A DNA stretch of 64,000 nt, taken from NCBI GenBank assembly GCA_945836755.1, contig CAMAMB010000002.1, forward strand, positions 1 to 64,000. The letters run 5' to 3'. The notes below the pieces were generated by a model. The model was not told the origin of the DNA. It ran no database searches and saw nothing but the letters and a program-made list of their open reading frames with translations. The position numbers and the translations under genes were made by a program. The DNA comes from an uncultured Bacteroidales bacterium. Lineage in GTDB: Bacteria > Bacteroidota > Bacteroidia > Bacteroidales > Bacteroidaceae. Positions 53,467-63,200 of this stretch are shown here, piece after piece (the stretch's first letter is position 1; each line of letters starts with the position of its first letter).

Positions 53467-54894
53467 TTGACCGTCTCACTATCAGCCCTTGCCCTTTTAG
53501 CCTTGTATCCTTTGACCGATATATCTTCATTCTCGCTTGTCATCATGCTGCTGGCAGTCATTCAGCTGCTCGCAGCCTTTATATATTGGAGCATATTCTG
53601 GTGGGATAGTAAAAGGCCTGAGGCGATAGCTCAGCAGAACCAACCCACCTCTCTCAGCGACAGCGACCATGCTGCTCGCATAACCCTTATTGTACCGATA
53701 GGACCAAGCGACAACCGCGATGAGGCCATTGCCACCATTCAAGCGTTGAGACAACAGCAATATCAGGGGTATTGTGAAGTGGTTGTTGCTGACTTCACAC
53801 ATGACAACGACGACATACCACTGCAAGCCCTCATCGAGAACCTGGCGAACACGACCGAGGGGCTGCGCCTGCGCCATACAGCGGTGCCTACGTCCTCGCG
53901 CCAGATTGTGCCTCGAAAGTTGGCTCTTACTCTGGGCTTCAAGGCCGCCTGGGGCGAATGGGTCATGGTCGTTCGCCCGGGGGCCATCCCCCCCGACACT
54001 CACTGGGTAGAAGCCTGCGCAGCGCACATGACTTCCGGCTACGACTATATACAATACTATACCACGTATCGTCCGTGCGACACATCCTCACCCCTTCCCC
54101 CTGACACACCGAAGTCTGATAGGGTCAATCTACGTAAGAAGCCAAAATACTCACCCTCGGCCACACTGACCTTCGAGCACATTCATCATTACCTTGACGT
54201 GTGGTACGCCTGGCAAAAAGGGATACGTTTCAATCCGCCACTCGAAGGCTATGCCCTGCGCAAAGAGTGGTTCCTCGCCGAAGGGGGCTTTAGTGACAGC
54301 CTTGCCTTCAACTTTGGCGAAGAAACCATCCTCATTGCCCGTCACGCATTGCCCTCACGCACTGCCATGGTGCTATCACCCTCTTCCACCCTACATCTGC
54401 GTGCCCCATCGACTACCGAACTTTACTTTGAACGTATCGTGCGGTCTGAGAGCCACCAATATACAGATGTTGAGGCCGCGCCGCTTACCGCCACACGCCA
54501 GGCGACAGTCGTCATTGCTGTCTACGCATATATGGCTGCTTTTATTACCTGGCTTCTCACACGCCTCGCCCAGGTGGGATATTATCTTTTACCACCAGAC
54601 TACGACAATGAGGTACTTTCGTGGCTCGCTCCCGTCTTCAGCCTGGACTACCGCCCCATATTCGACAGCCTGATCGATGCGCTTTGTATCCTCATTCTTT
54701 TTATCTTTGCAGGTCTGACCCGCAAGGGGCTTCGGCGCATAGCCGGTTCGCTTGGTGAGAGCCTGCCGGGTAGTTTCAGTTTCCTGGCCTTTGTACTCTC
54801 CGCACCCTACAGGTGGCTGCGCATTAGCTTCGGCCGTACCTACCACAGCCCCGACTTCGACCGCAAGGCCTATCCCCATAGCGCTACCCCCTAA
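53467..54894 (+). CDS. Membrane glycosyltransferase family 2
   Basis: A 475-aa protein with N-terminal membrane segments (about residues 1-45, VIMLLAVIQLLAAFIYWSIFW), a GT-A domain (about 65-320), and two to four C-terminal membrane segments (about 340-450). The domain begins ITLIVPIGPSDNRDEAI and keeps the acidic VVVADFTHDNDD. A hyaluronan/cellulose-synthase-like layout is suggested, although the QxxRW signature is not obvious, so catalysis is not assured. The frame opens at TTG 53467; an internal ATG at 53545 (MLLAVIQLL) would shorten the first helix. It probably assembles a surface glycan or glycolipid. It precedes thiE by about 79 bp. Confidence 0.75.
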   Translation: MTVSLSALALLALYPLTDISSFSLVIMLLAVIQLLAAFIYWSIFWWDSKRPEAIAQQNQPTSLSDSDHAARITLIVPIGPSDNRDEAIATIQALRQQQYQGYCEVVVADFTHDNDDIPLQALIENLANTTEGLRLRHTAVPTSSRQIVPRKLALTLGFKAAWGEWVMVVRPGAIPPDTHWVEACAAHMTSGYDYIQYYTTYRPCDTSSPLPPDTPKSDRVNLRKKPKYSPSATLTFEHIHHYLDVWYAWQKGIRFNPPLEGYALRKEWFLAEGGFSDSLAFNFGEETILIARHALPSRTAMVLSPSSTLHLRAPSTTELYFERIVRSESHQYTDVEAAPLTATRQATVVIAVYAYMAAFITWLLTRLAQVGYYLLPPDYDNEVLSWLAPVFSLDYRPIFDSLIDALCILILFIFAGLTRKGLRRIAGSLGESLPGSFSFLAFVLSAPYRWLRISFGRTYHSPDFDRKAYPHSATP

Positions 54895-54973
54895 GCTCCG
54901 GTTGGCTCCTGCTGCCACCTGCCCACACCCACCTTCAACCTACCGGCCCATCGCACATCACTATCTAACCTAT

Positions 54974-55594
54974 ATGCTCCCACTTCAATTTATCACCCAT
55001 CAGACTGAGCGATACAGCTACGAAGAGTCCGCAGAAATTGCCCTCAAGGGTGGCTGCAAATGGATCCAACTTCGCATGAAGGGCCATACCGATGACGAAG
55101 TGCGCCCTATCGCCCGGCGTTTGTTGAAGGCATGTCGGGCGGCTGAGGCTGTACTCATTATTGACGACCGGGTACATCTCGTCAACGAGATACAATGTGA
55201 TGGCGTCCACCTCGGACAGCAGGACATGCCTATCGCTGAGGCTCGGTCCCTGTTGGGTGAGGGTTTCCTCATTGGCGGCACGGCCAACACCCCGGAGCAG
55301 GCCGTACAGGTCTGCGTAGATGGTGGCGACTACGTGGGCTGCGGGCCCTTCCGCTTCACTACCACTAAAGAAAACCTGTCCCCAGTGCTCGGCCTCGAGG
55401 GATATAAGTCTATTGTGTCTGCGCTACGTGCCAAGCGCATACGCCGCCCCATCTGCGCCATTGGAGGCATCACCCTCGACGACGTACCGGCCATCATGCA
55501 GACCGGCGTCCAGGGCATTGCCGTCAGTGGGGCTATCTTACACGCTCCCGACCCCATCCAGGCCATCCATCGCTTTCTCCACTGCTCTTACTGA
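54974..55594 (+). CDS. thiE: Thiamine-phosphate synthase
   Basis: Joins HMP pyrophosphate and thiazole phosphate to thiamine phosphate. It is a 206-aa TIM barrel from ATG 54974 (MLPLQFITHQTERYSYEESA). Diagnostic parts are GCKWIQLRMKG (near residue 29), ILIIDDRVHLVNEIQCDGVHLGQQDM (near residue 64) and YVGCGPFRFTTTKEN (near 125), with AIGGI near 168. The track start at 54752 reads into the previous gene and is rejected. It is followed by thiC 82 bp downstream. No TPP riboswitch consensus is visible before it. Confidence 0.93.
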   Translation: MLPLQFITHQTERYSYEESAEIALKGGCKWIQLRMKGHTDDEVRPIARRLLKACRAAEAVLIIDDRVHLVNEIQCDGVHLGQQDMPIAEARSLLGEGFLIGGTANTPEQAVQVCVDGGDYVGCGPFRFTTTKENLSPVLGLEGYKSIVSALRAKRIRRPICAIGGITLDDVPAIMQTGVQGIAVSGAILHAPDPIQAIHRFLHCSY

Positions 55595-55664
55595 GGCATC
55601 CCCCATTCCGGCGATGGCCTTGCCTTATCCTCCAGTACCATCTATTCACACACTCACTATATAA

Positions 55665-57452
<1,788 letters not shown>

Positions 57453-57477
57453 ACACTATCCTGAACGACAACAAGCC

Positions 57478-57511
57478 GGGTTGACCTCCACGTGTGGAAG
57501 TCAACCCTTTT
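57478..57511 (+). terminator. Terminator of thiC
   Basis: GGGTTGACCTCCAC and GTGGAAGTCAACCC pair over 14 bases (one mismatch) with a 2-base loop, then TTTTGCT. It sits 26 bases after the thiC stop. Confidence 0.75.
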
Positions 57512-57913
57512 GCTACGTATATGGCGCCCCTTGGCAATGTCTGCCACGTGTGCCCCCATCCCTTTACCCCCGCCCGAAGAGGAAAGAAGGAATGAGTGAA
57601 AGTAAATACGTTTCATACGCGTTAAATTAATATGGTTGGAAATAATTGGATGCGTGGCGTGGAGGCCTTCATGAAAGCTGCGCCGGGAGACGCTCCCGCG
57701 CATAACTAATCAAAAGCCTGGAGCTAAAACTCATTGTAAATTTTTACCCCTCCGAGATTATATAAGATTAACCATAAAAAGCTGCAACAGGCATTACGCG
57801 CAGCTGTGGGAGCGACTACCCAACAGGGGCATCATGCGCCGAAAGGAGGCATGCGAGAATAGGGGTATGGTGATGCTGGCCGCGAAAACAGGTAGTTGTC
57901 TAAGAATTAGGAC
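57512..57913. other. Non-coding stretch between thiC terminator and array D
   Basis: About 400 bases without a convincing gene. A hairpin-like GCGCCGGGAG / CTCCCGCGC (one bulge) lies near 57682-57703, followed by an AT-rich run (57718-57780). Short frames such as 57449..57703 on minus are not protein-like. I see no promoter of clear quality. Confidence 0.4.
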
Positions 57914-58074
57914 ATGCACATCGGGAATTTCTACAAGTACATCTAAGATTTCCTACAAGTACATCTAGCTTTTCCTACATGTACATCTAGGTTTTCCTAC
58001 ATGTACATCTAGGTTTTCCTACATGTACATCCAGGTTTTCCTACATGTACATCCAGGTTTTCCTACATGTACAT
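57914..58074 (+). repeat. 22-bp tandem array D, seven units plus a partial one
   Basis: Units start at 57914 and every 22 bases to 58046, with a partial unit at 58068. The consensus is TGTACATCYAGGTTTTCCTA followed by CA. Early units are more diverged (AAGTACATCT, ATGCACATCG), later ones nearly identical. From the third unit on, the junctions create ACATGTACAT, which contains the palindrome ATGTACAT, every 22 bases. Units with TAGGTTTTCCTA also hold a small inverted repeat. Same period and orientation as arrays A-C, but a different AT-rich body. Neighbours: thiC upstream, a small MKKMYKAP-type frame downstream. Confidence 0.92.
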
Positions 58075-58173
58075 GGATGAAATAATGAGGGGCACCAAAA
58101 AAAACACAACTGAGGACGTAGCATCCCTGCCCGCCCCTTTCAGGGTCGGGAATTAAGGGGGGGCAACGCCTTA

Positions 58174-58193
58174 GATAGGACTAACGTCCTATC
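58174..58193 (+). other. Hairpin upstream of the small frame at 58289
   Basis: GATAGGAC-TAAC-GTCCTATC has perfect 8-base arms and a 4-base loop. No T run follows closely. It may end a transcript from the array side or shape the leader of the small frame. Confidence 0.4.
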
Positions 58194-58288
58194 CTATTGT
58201 CTCCGTCCCCTCCGGGGGCACGCTTACAATGAAGACATGTACGTTTAGCCATCCCCTCGGGCATGCTCTTCATAACATAAATACATCC

Positions 58289-58450
58289 ATGAAAAAAATG
58301 TACAAGGCCCCCTGTGTGGCAGAAACACATGCTCCACACGCCCATAACTTAATGAAAATGTCTGCACGTATGCCCCCAGAGGGGGCAAATAACCCAGGGG
58401 AGAGCCCACGCCCTACCTACGCGGCCCTTCCTCTCTTTCTCCGCCCCTGA
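58289..58450 (+). CDS. Possible small Bacteroidales peptide (MKKxYxxP type), 53 aa
   Basis: The frame starts MKKMYKAPCVAETHAPHAHN. The MKK-x-Y-x-x-P opening is a pattern I recall for short, poorly characterised proteins common in Prevotella and relatives. The remainder is Pro/Ala-rich and ends PTYAALPLFLRP without a typical small-peptide ending. There is no signal peptide or lipobox. It lies in the AT-poor tail of the non-coding kilobase, after array D and a hairpin. It could equally be a chance frame. The ORF track starts 60 bases upstream, but the ATG at 58289 fits the pattern. Confidence 0.4.
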   Translation: MKKMYKAPCVAETHAPHAHNLMKMSARMPPEGANNPGESPRPTYAALPLFLRP

Positions 58451-58609
58451 AGGAGCAAGGCGCATTCCAGGCCTCCACCCTCCTCATTCCACATGCCGCC
58501 CCTGCCAATGTGCCTGTCCCCCGGCAGACACATATAGGCATTACAGCAGATGCCATATAGACCACAACCCGGCGCTGACGCGGTAGAGCGCCCCGACGGC
58601 ATGGAGAAA

Positions 58610-59395
58610 CTACAACGGGAGGGTAAGGAGCTGCGACAAATGGGTGATGACAAAGTCTGCCTCGGGGGAAACGGTCGCCGTATCCGTCGGCGAGACCTCC
58701 AGCTCTATGCCACGGGCCGAAGGGATGGTCGATGGATCCTCCCATCCACGTCCCTTGTACCACACGGTACGACAGCCAATGGCGTGGGCCGGACGGATGT
58801 CATTCTTCACGCTGTCGCCCACCATCACGCAGCGGTCAGGAGCCACGCCGGCAGCTTCGACAGCCAACCGGTATATCTCCGTGGAAGGCTTGCGTACATT
58901 CACCGTGGCACTTTCAACCACCGCTTCAAAATAAGAAGCCAAACCGTATTCTCTCAAAACCGTGGGAAGGTTGCCGTAAAAGTTGGAGACCATGACCAGT
59001 GCATGGCCACGCTTGGTAAGTGCCTCCAACACAGCGGCCGACTGCTCAGTGCAGCGTCGGGCGACTTGGTCGAGACGGCTTGCCAGTTGCCGGGCCACAG
59101 CTTCAAGCTCGTCACCGGCCTCACAAACGGGCCGACCCAAAGCCTGAAGTGCTATGAGCTCCTGCCTCATCTTGACGAGTTGTGTCTGATAGAAGTCGTA
59201 AGAAGGTTGGACCAGGGTTTTGTCCCGTTCGAGTGCCCGCTCCCCGGCAATATAGGCTTGGCGCAGCGTGGCATCGTCCATGGAAAAACCCGCAGCCTCG
59301 TAGGCCTCTTTGATAAGATGATACCAGTGGCAGGCCTGCGCGTCAAGCGTGCCGCCGTAATCAAGGAGAATGGTACATGGCTTCATGGCAGACAT
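58610..59395 (-). CDS. HAD-superfamily hydrolase with DYGGT motif
   Basis: A 261-aa HAD-fold protein. Motif I reads LLDYGGTLDAQ (near residue 12): the nucleophile Asp is kept, but the second Asp of the usual DxDGT is Gly. Other HAD motifs are present: MVSNFYGN (motif II), NVRKPSTEIYRLAVEAAG (motif III Lys, near residue 188) and VMVGDSVKNDI (motif IV). Such DYGGT proteins are frequent in Bacteroidales. Classic phosphatase activity is therefore uncertain. The ATG at 59395 (MSAMKPCTILLDYG) is chosen; 59386 is possible. It ends the five-gene cluster and lies 67 bp after the flippase-like gene. Confidence 0.85.
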   Translation of the reverse strand: MSAMKPCTILLDYGGTLDAQACHWYHLIKEAYEAAGFSMDDATLRQAYIAGERALERDKTLVQPSYDFYQTQLVKMRQELIALQALGRPVCEAGDELEAVARQLASRLDQVARRCTEQSAAVLEALTKRGHALVMVSNFYGNLPTVLREYGLASYFEAVVESATVNVRKPSTEIYRLAVEAAGVAPDRCVMVGDSVKNDIRPAHAIGCRTVWYKGRGWEDPSTIPSARGIELEVSPTDTATVSPEADFVITHLSQLLTLPL

Positions 59396-59462
59396 TAAAA
59401 GCTGTTTGAAAAGAAGGTAAGGCAAAGTCGTTAGCGGCAGCTGGTCGAGGGCTGGTGCGGCT

Positions 59463-60464
59463 TTAGCGCATGAGCTGCTTGTTGCCCACTTTGACCAAGG
59501 CCACGCCTATGAGCACCCACACAGTCTCTCTCACGCGAGTGTAGAGCCCGGTCAAGACTCCCATGCCCGGCGCCGAGAGATGAAGCAGACCCAGGATGAG
59601 AAGCAGACCACCCTCACGCGCCCCGAGCTGCATGGGGAAGAAAAACAGGAGGTTGCCCATCAGCGACGAGAAGGCCAGTATGAAAATGGCATCACTGAGA
59701 CCCAACGAGACGCCAAGGGAGAGAAGGATAAACCAATACTCTAACGAATTGACTAAACGGGCCACAAACTCTGCTGTAAGCGAGGCCCAGAACGCGCGTG
59801 GCATGGAGTGAAGAAGCGCTATGCCTTCGTCTATCTGCCTTATCTGGTCGAGGTGGCTCTCATAAAACTTGCGCGACCAACGACGTAGCACCGGTACATA
59901 CAGCAAGGGCACTATCAGGCGTTCAATCACGCCCTTGCGATAGAAGAAGGCAAAGCCAACGAACACGGCAAGCACTACGACCACAAATCCACCCAGCAAG
60001 GCCCAGAGCAACGGGGTCATAAGCTCGGTGTGGAGGATGACGAAGAGCAGGGCAGCGAAGCTCCACAGACAGAAGTGCGACAAGATGTGCATCATGGAAT
60101 ACAGCGCTACGCTCGAGATGGCATGACAGGTGCCAATGTAGCTGCTCAGTTCCATCACCCTATACGGCCCGCCCCCAAAACCGAAGGGCGTGGTGTAACT
60201 AAAAGCAAAACCCGAGACGGTGAGTTTATAGGCGTGACGATAAGAGAGATGGCGCTCATGGCTGCCACTATTGACAATGATCTGAAAGGCCCGTGCATTG
60301 AAAGCGTAGACTATCACCCACACACCAAGCACCGCCGGGAAATAAAGACCGGCGCGTCCGATGTTGGCTACGAGCGTCTCGTAGTCGACATCGAACGTGA
60401 GCAGCATCACGGCAATAGAGGCTACGCCGAATAGGAGGAAGAGGTTTCGTACAAATGGCGACAT
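59463..60464 (-). CDS. Flippase-like membrane protein (LPG synthase TM-domain/UPF0104 family)
   Basis: A 333-aa integral membrane protein with about eight hydrophobic segments, resembling the membrane half of lysylphosphatidylglycerol synthase and YbhN-type proteins. Conserved pieces are the N-terminal FNARAFQIIVNSG, YTTPFGFGGGPYRVMELSSY (near residue 94) and FFPMQLGAREGGLLLI near the C terminus, the P-x-x-x-G-x-x-E pattern of this family. Related proteins are thought to flip lipids or lipid-linked groups. It lacks an aminoacyl-transfer domain. Its start overlaps the end of the CDP-alcohol phosphotransferase gene by 43 bases, indicating coupled translation. Confidence 0.88.
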   Translation of the reverse strand: MSPFVRNLFLLFGVASIAVMLLTFDVDYETLVANIGRAGLYFPAVLGVWVIVYAFNARAFQIIVNSGSHERHLSYRHAYKLTVSGFAFSYTTPFGFGGGPYRVMELSSYIGTCHAISSVALYSMMHILSHFCLWSFAALLFVILHTELMTPLLWALLGGFVVVVLAVFVGFAFFYRKGVIERLIVPLLYVPVLRRWSRKFYESHLDQIRQIDEGIALLHSMPRAFWASLTAEFVARLVNSLEYWFILLSLGVSLGLSDAIFILAFSSLMGNLLFFFPMQLGAREGGLLLILGLLHLSAPGMGVLTGLYTRVRETVWVLIGVALVKVGNKQLMR

Positions 60465-61354
60465 AGGCTTTCGTGGCGTGCTCTCATGTAGAAGAAGAGG
60501 GCGTTGAGCACAGTTAATTCAAAGGCTAAATAATAGAGGGGCTGACCGAGCAACATGGAGATGTAGAGTACAATGGCTCTTGTGTTAAAGGTAAGGATAT
60601 TGGCATAGGCCATCAGCGGCAGGCTGCCCTGGCGAAAATCCTCGCGCAGCTTCTCAGGCAGCGCGCCGTCAGGGAACATCTCTGCGAGCTTCCTTCTCAA
60701 AGTCTGGAAGGCCGGGGTCATGCTCTCTTGAGCTGCTGTGTAACGAGCATAGAAATAGAGGAAAAGTCGCCAGATGAAATCGTCGCGCCAGCGCAGGCGT
60801 TTGAACTCTGCCTTCAGGCTATCGGCTGCCTCCAACTCACTGCCGCCGTGGCCCTTCATGAAGTAGAGATGTATGTTGCGATAGTAGTCAGCGAGCTTAC
60901 ACTGGTTGCCGTGACAGATGAAACCGGTGAAGGCGCACAGCACCCATATCCAGATGCCCCAGTCCGTAGAGGTAAAGGGGATGGTAGTATGCTGGAGGCG
61001 CAGGCAGATAGCCGCATAGATGGCTATGAACCATACGTCGCCGGCAAAGCCGTCGAGCACACGTCCCAAGCGGGTCTTCTGGCCTGTCATACGGGCCAGC
61101 TGGCCGTCGGCGCTGTCTAAGAGATTGGCCACAAACAGGGAGAGGATGCCCAACAGCACACTCTGCGTTTCGGTCGAAGCGAAGAAGCAACCCGCCAACG
61201 CACCGAGCACGATACTGAGAAGGGTAACCACATTGGGATGTACGTGAAGCAGGCGAAAAAGGTGCGCCCAGAGCAGACCTAAGGGGCGGGTCAGATGAAT
61301 GTCAAGCCACTCTTCAGTGTCTTGCGACTTAAAAGTAGAACTTAAAGTAGTCAT
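60422..61354 (-). CDS. CDP-alcohol phosphatidyltransferase family membrane enzyme
   Basis: A 310-aa membrane enzyme that transfers a substituted phosphate from a CDP-alcohol to a second alcohol. The family signature is complete: DSADGQLARMTGQKTRLGRVLDG followed by FAGD (DxxDGxxARxxxxxxxxGxxxDxxxD, about residues 88-113). The N-terminal region and the C-terminal part (about residues 150-310, with several hydrophobic segments) are longer than in the minimal family of about 200 aa. The donor head group and acceptor are unknown; the neighbouring nucleotidyltransferase suggests it makes its own CDP-linked substrate. It overlaps the flippase-like gene by 43 bases. Confidence 0.88.
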   Translation of the reverse strand: MTTLSSTFKSQDTEEWLDIHLTRPLGLLWAHLFRLLHVHPNVVTLLSIVLGALAGCFFASTETQSVLLGILSLFVANLLDSADGQLARMTGQKTRLGRVLDGFAGDVWFIAIYAAICLRLQHTTIPFTSTDWGIWIWVLCAFTGFICHGNQCKLADYYRNIHLYFMKGHGGSELEAADSLKAEFKRLRWRDDFIWRLFLYFYARYTAAQESMTPAFQTLRRKLAEMFPDGALPEKLREDFRQGSLPLMAYANILTFNTRAIVLYISMLLGQPLYYLAFELTVLNALFFYMRARHESLCRHLYETSSSYSA

Positions 61355-61378
61355 CAGGATGGGGCTGATAGATGGAGG

Positions 61379-62272
61379 TTATACTGAGAGGGAGTTGGCC
61401 GCAGAATGAAGCGTCTCGTCGGCAGCTAAGAGGGCGATAGCCTTGGCGGCGGCCTTTCGACAAGGCGCAAAGCTGGGCCAGTCGTTGAAGTCGATGATGT
61501 ACGCCTCGCCTGAAGGGGTCACAATGGCATCACCCCCATAGACAGTGAGTCCCAGCACCTCGGCAGCCAGTTCGGCCTGCGTCTGCAAGTCCTCTTCGCT
61601 GAAGGCGGGTGGAAGCGGCAAGTCATTGGCACAGGCTATGCCGAACTTCTCATAGCCTAACGTGCTGGCAAGATGGACAGAGAAGAAGCGGCCACCGCCT
61701 ACGCCGTAGAACTTGATGGGCGTGCCCTCTACATGGCTCTCTATAAGTACACGCAGAATGTGGCGGGTGGCAAAGTCTGCCAACACGGAGGCAAGCTCTT
61801 CCACCTGAGACACCGCACGGATGTCCGCTGCACTCTGGCTGCACTCGTCGGCGCGTTTGATCCAGAAGCGCGGAACCTGGCCGGACAGCGTGGACGATGG
61901 AAGCTCGGCCGGTAAACCCTCAGAGGGGTTGACAGCCACAAGGGGGGGAAGATGGACACCGGCCTCGCCTAACCGCTCTGCCACATAGGCCCGGTGAAGC
62001 GCCTGAAGAGCTATCGCGGAGTTATAGACAGGAAGCCCTTCAGCCTCGGCGACAGCGAGATCGGCCACCACGCGACGGCTGCGTGCCATGGAAAACACAC
62101 AGTCGAAGGCGGAGAGGTCAGGGGAGATAAAGAAATCTTCCTGGAGCGTAGACACCTCATGGCCACAACGGCACAGACGCGAGACTACGGAGGAGAAAAT
62201 GGCCTCATCGCGGTTCGCTGCTCCGGGACTGAAGCAGGTGGCGCGGCGCACAGCCAGTATCTTTTTGGGCAT
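61379..62272 (-). CDS. ATP-grasp superfamily protein
   Basis: A 297-aa protein with an ATP-grasp-like C-terminal half. RFWIKRADECSQSAADIRAVS (near residue 135) would hold the ATP-binding Lys, and VYGGDAIVTPSGEAYIIDFNDWPSF (near residue 240) resembles the metal-binding end of RimK-like ligases (IIDFNDWPSF). Ligases of this fold form amide or peptide bonds with ATP. It has no signal peptide. Between the nucleotidyltransferase (127 bp upstream) and the CDP-alcohol enzyme (24 bp downstream), it might add an amino acid or similar to the lipid head group. That is inference from context only. Confidence 0.75.
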   Translation of the reverse strand: MPKKILAVRRATCFSPGAANRDEAIFSSVVSRLCRCGHEVSTLQEDFFISPDLSAFDCVFSMARSRRVVADLAVAEAEGLPVYNSAIALQALHRAYVAERLGEAGVHLPPLVAVNPSEGLPAELPSSTLSGQVPRFWIKRADECSQSAADIRAVSQVEELASVLADFATRHILRVLIESHVEGTPIKFYGVGGGRFFSVHLASTLGYEKFGIACANDLPLPPAFSEEDLQTQAELAAEVLGLTVYGGDAIVTPSGEAYIIDFNDWPSFAPCRKAAAKAIALLAADETLHSAANSLSV

Positions 62273-62399
62273 AATGATAATAGTAAAAACGGCAAGGGTG
62301 ACAAGAGACCTTCAGAATGGTCAACGCCACACCTATCATATAAGGAGGCCGTGTGTGAAAGGCAGTCGGGCTGCCGAAGATGGGGACACGTAGAGCCGT

Positions 62400-63098
62400 C
62401 TACGTGGCGGCAAGAAAGGCTTCGGCTTTGGCGATGTCTGTGGCATGATCTATGTCGAGCACCTTACTCATGGGATAGGCTTTGACGCGCCAGCCGTCTG
62501 AGAGCAGGGCACGCTGGAAGTTCCGCATACGGCTCTGGCCCTCGGCTATGCAGCGGCGTAGAGTGGTCAATACTTCCGGCCGCAGCAAGTATATACCGGC
62601 TGAGACATAGGTCTCACCATGGTGAGCATCATTAAAGGCCGTGATGTTCAGCCGAGCATCGGTAGCCACATAGAGTGGTTTTTCGTCGTCCACGTAAGCG
62701 GTAACGGCCATCAGGGCATCCACCTCCATGGAGTCAAAGGCTGCTATGTAGGCTGCGAAGTCGTCTTCTCTGAAGATGGTATCTACCGTCGTCAGACAGA
62801 AGGGGCTTGGCGGCAGGTGGTCAGCCAGCACAGCCAAGGAGTGCATGGAGCTGGGGGTGGATTGGACGTATACACTGAGGTCATCGGAAGCAGTCTCAGC
62901 TGCTCGCAGATGGTTGACCACTTCGGGCATCTGCGGGTTGACAATGACATCAATGTGCTCCGCCTTCATGCGGCGGAAGATGCGTAGCAGGCGGTCTATT
63001 AAGGCCTCACCGCCCACTGTGACCATGGGCTTGGAAGCCTTTACTCCCTCAGCCTGAAGGCGAGACCCTTCGCCTGCGGCTATGATGGCATAGTTCAT
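62400..63098 (-). CDS. Nucleotidyltransferase (NTP-transferase fold)
   Basis: A 232-aa sugar-phosphate nucleotidyltransferase-type protein. The N-terminal MNYAIIAAGEGSRLQAEGV matches the G-x-G-x-R signature, with KPMVTVGGEALIDRLLRIF at residues 24-42 and a metal Asp in LTTVDTIF (near 105). The C-terminal AYPMSKVLDIDHATDIAKAE closes the fold. Substrate is unknown: a sugar, inositol or polyol phosphate is possible, with CTP likely if it feeds the CDP-alcohol enzyme two genes downstream. It is first of the cluster, 103 bp after pdxA. Confidence 0.88.
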   Translation of the reverse strand: MNYAIIAAGEGSRLQAEGVKASKPMVTVGGEALIDRLLRIFRRMKAEHIDVIVNPQMPEVVNHLRAAETASDDLSVYVQSTPSSMHSLAVLADHLPPSPFCLTTVDTIFREDDFAAYIAAFDSMEVDALMAVTAYVDDEKPLYVATDARLNITAFNDAHHGETYVSAGIYLLRPEVLTTLRRCIAEGQSRMRNFQRALLSDGWRVKAYPMSKVLDIDHATDIAKAEAFLAAT

Positions 63099-63112
63099 AG
63101 TGGCATATTGAA

Positions 63113-63138
63113 GTTCCGCCCCTTGTCAGAGGCGGAAC
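63113..63138 (-). other. Inverted repeat between pdxA and the nucleotidyltransferase gene
   Basis: GTTCCGCC and GGCGGAAC are perfect 8-base complements with a 10-base loop. No T tract follows on minus (TTCAATATGCC), so it may be an attenuator or weak terminator after pdxA. Confidence 0.4.
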
Positions 63139-63200
63139 GTAAAAGTGGATTGTTTTACCTGTGTCTATCTGGGGTAGAAAGCCACAGCGTCTGAATGACC

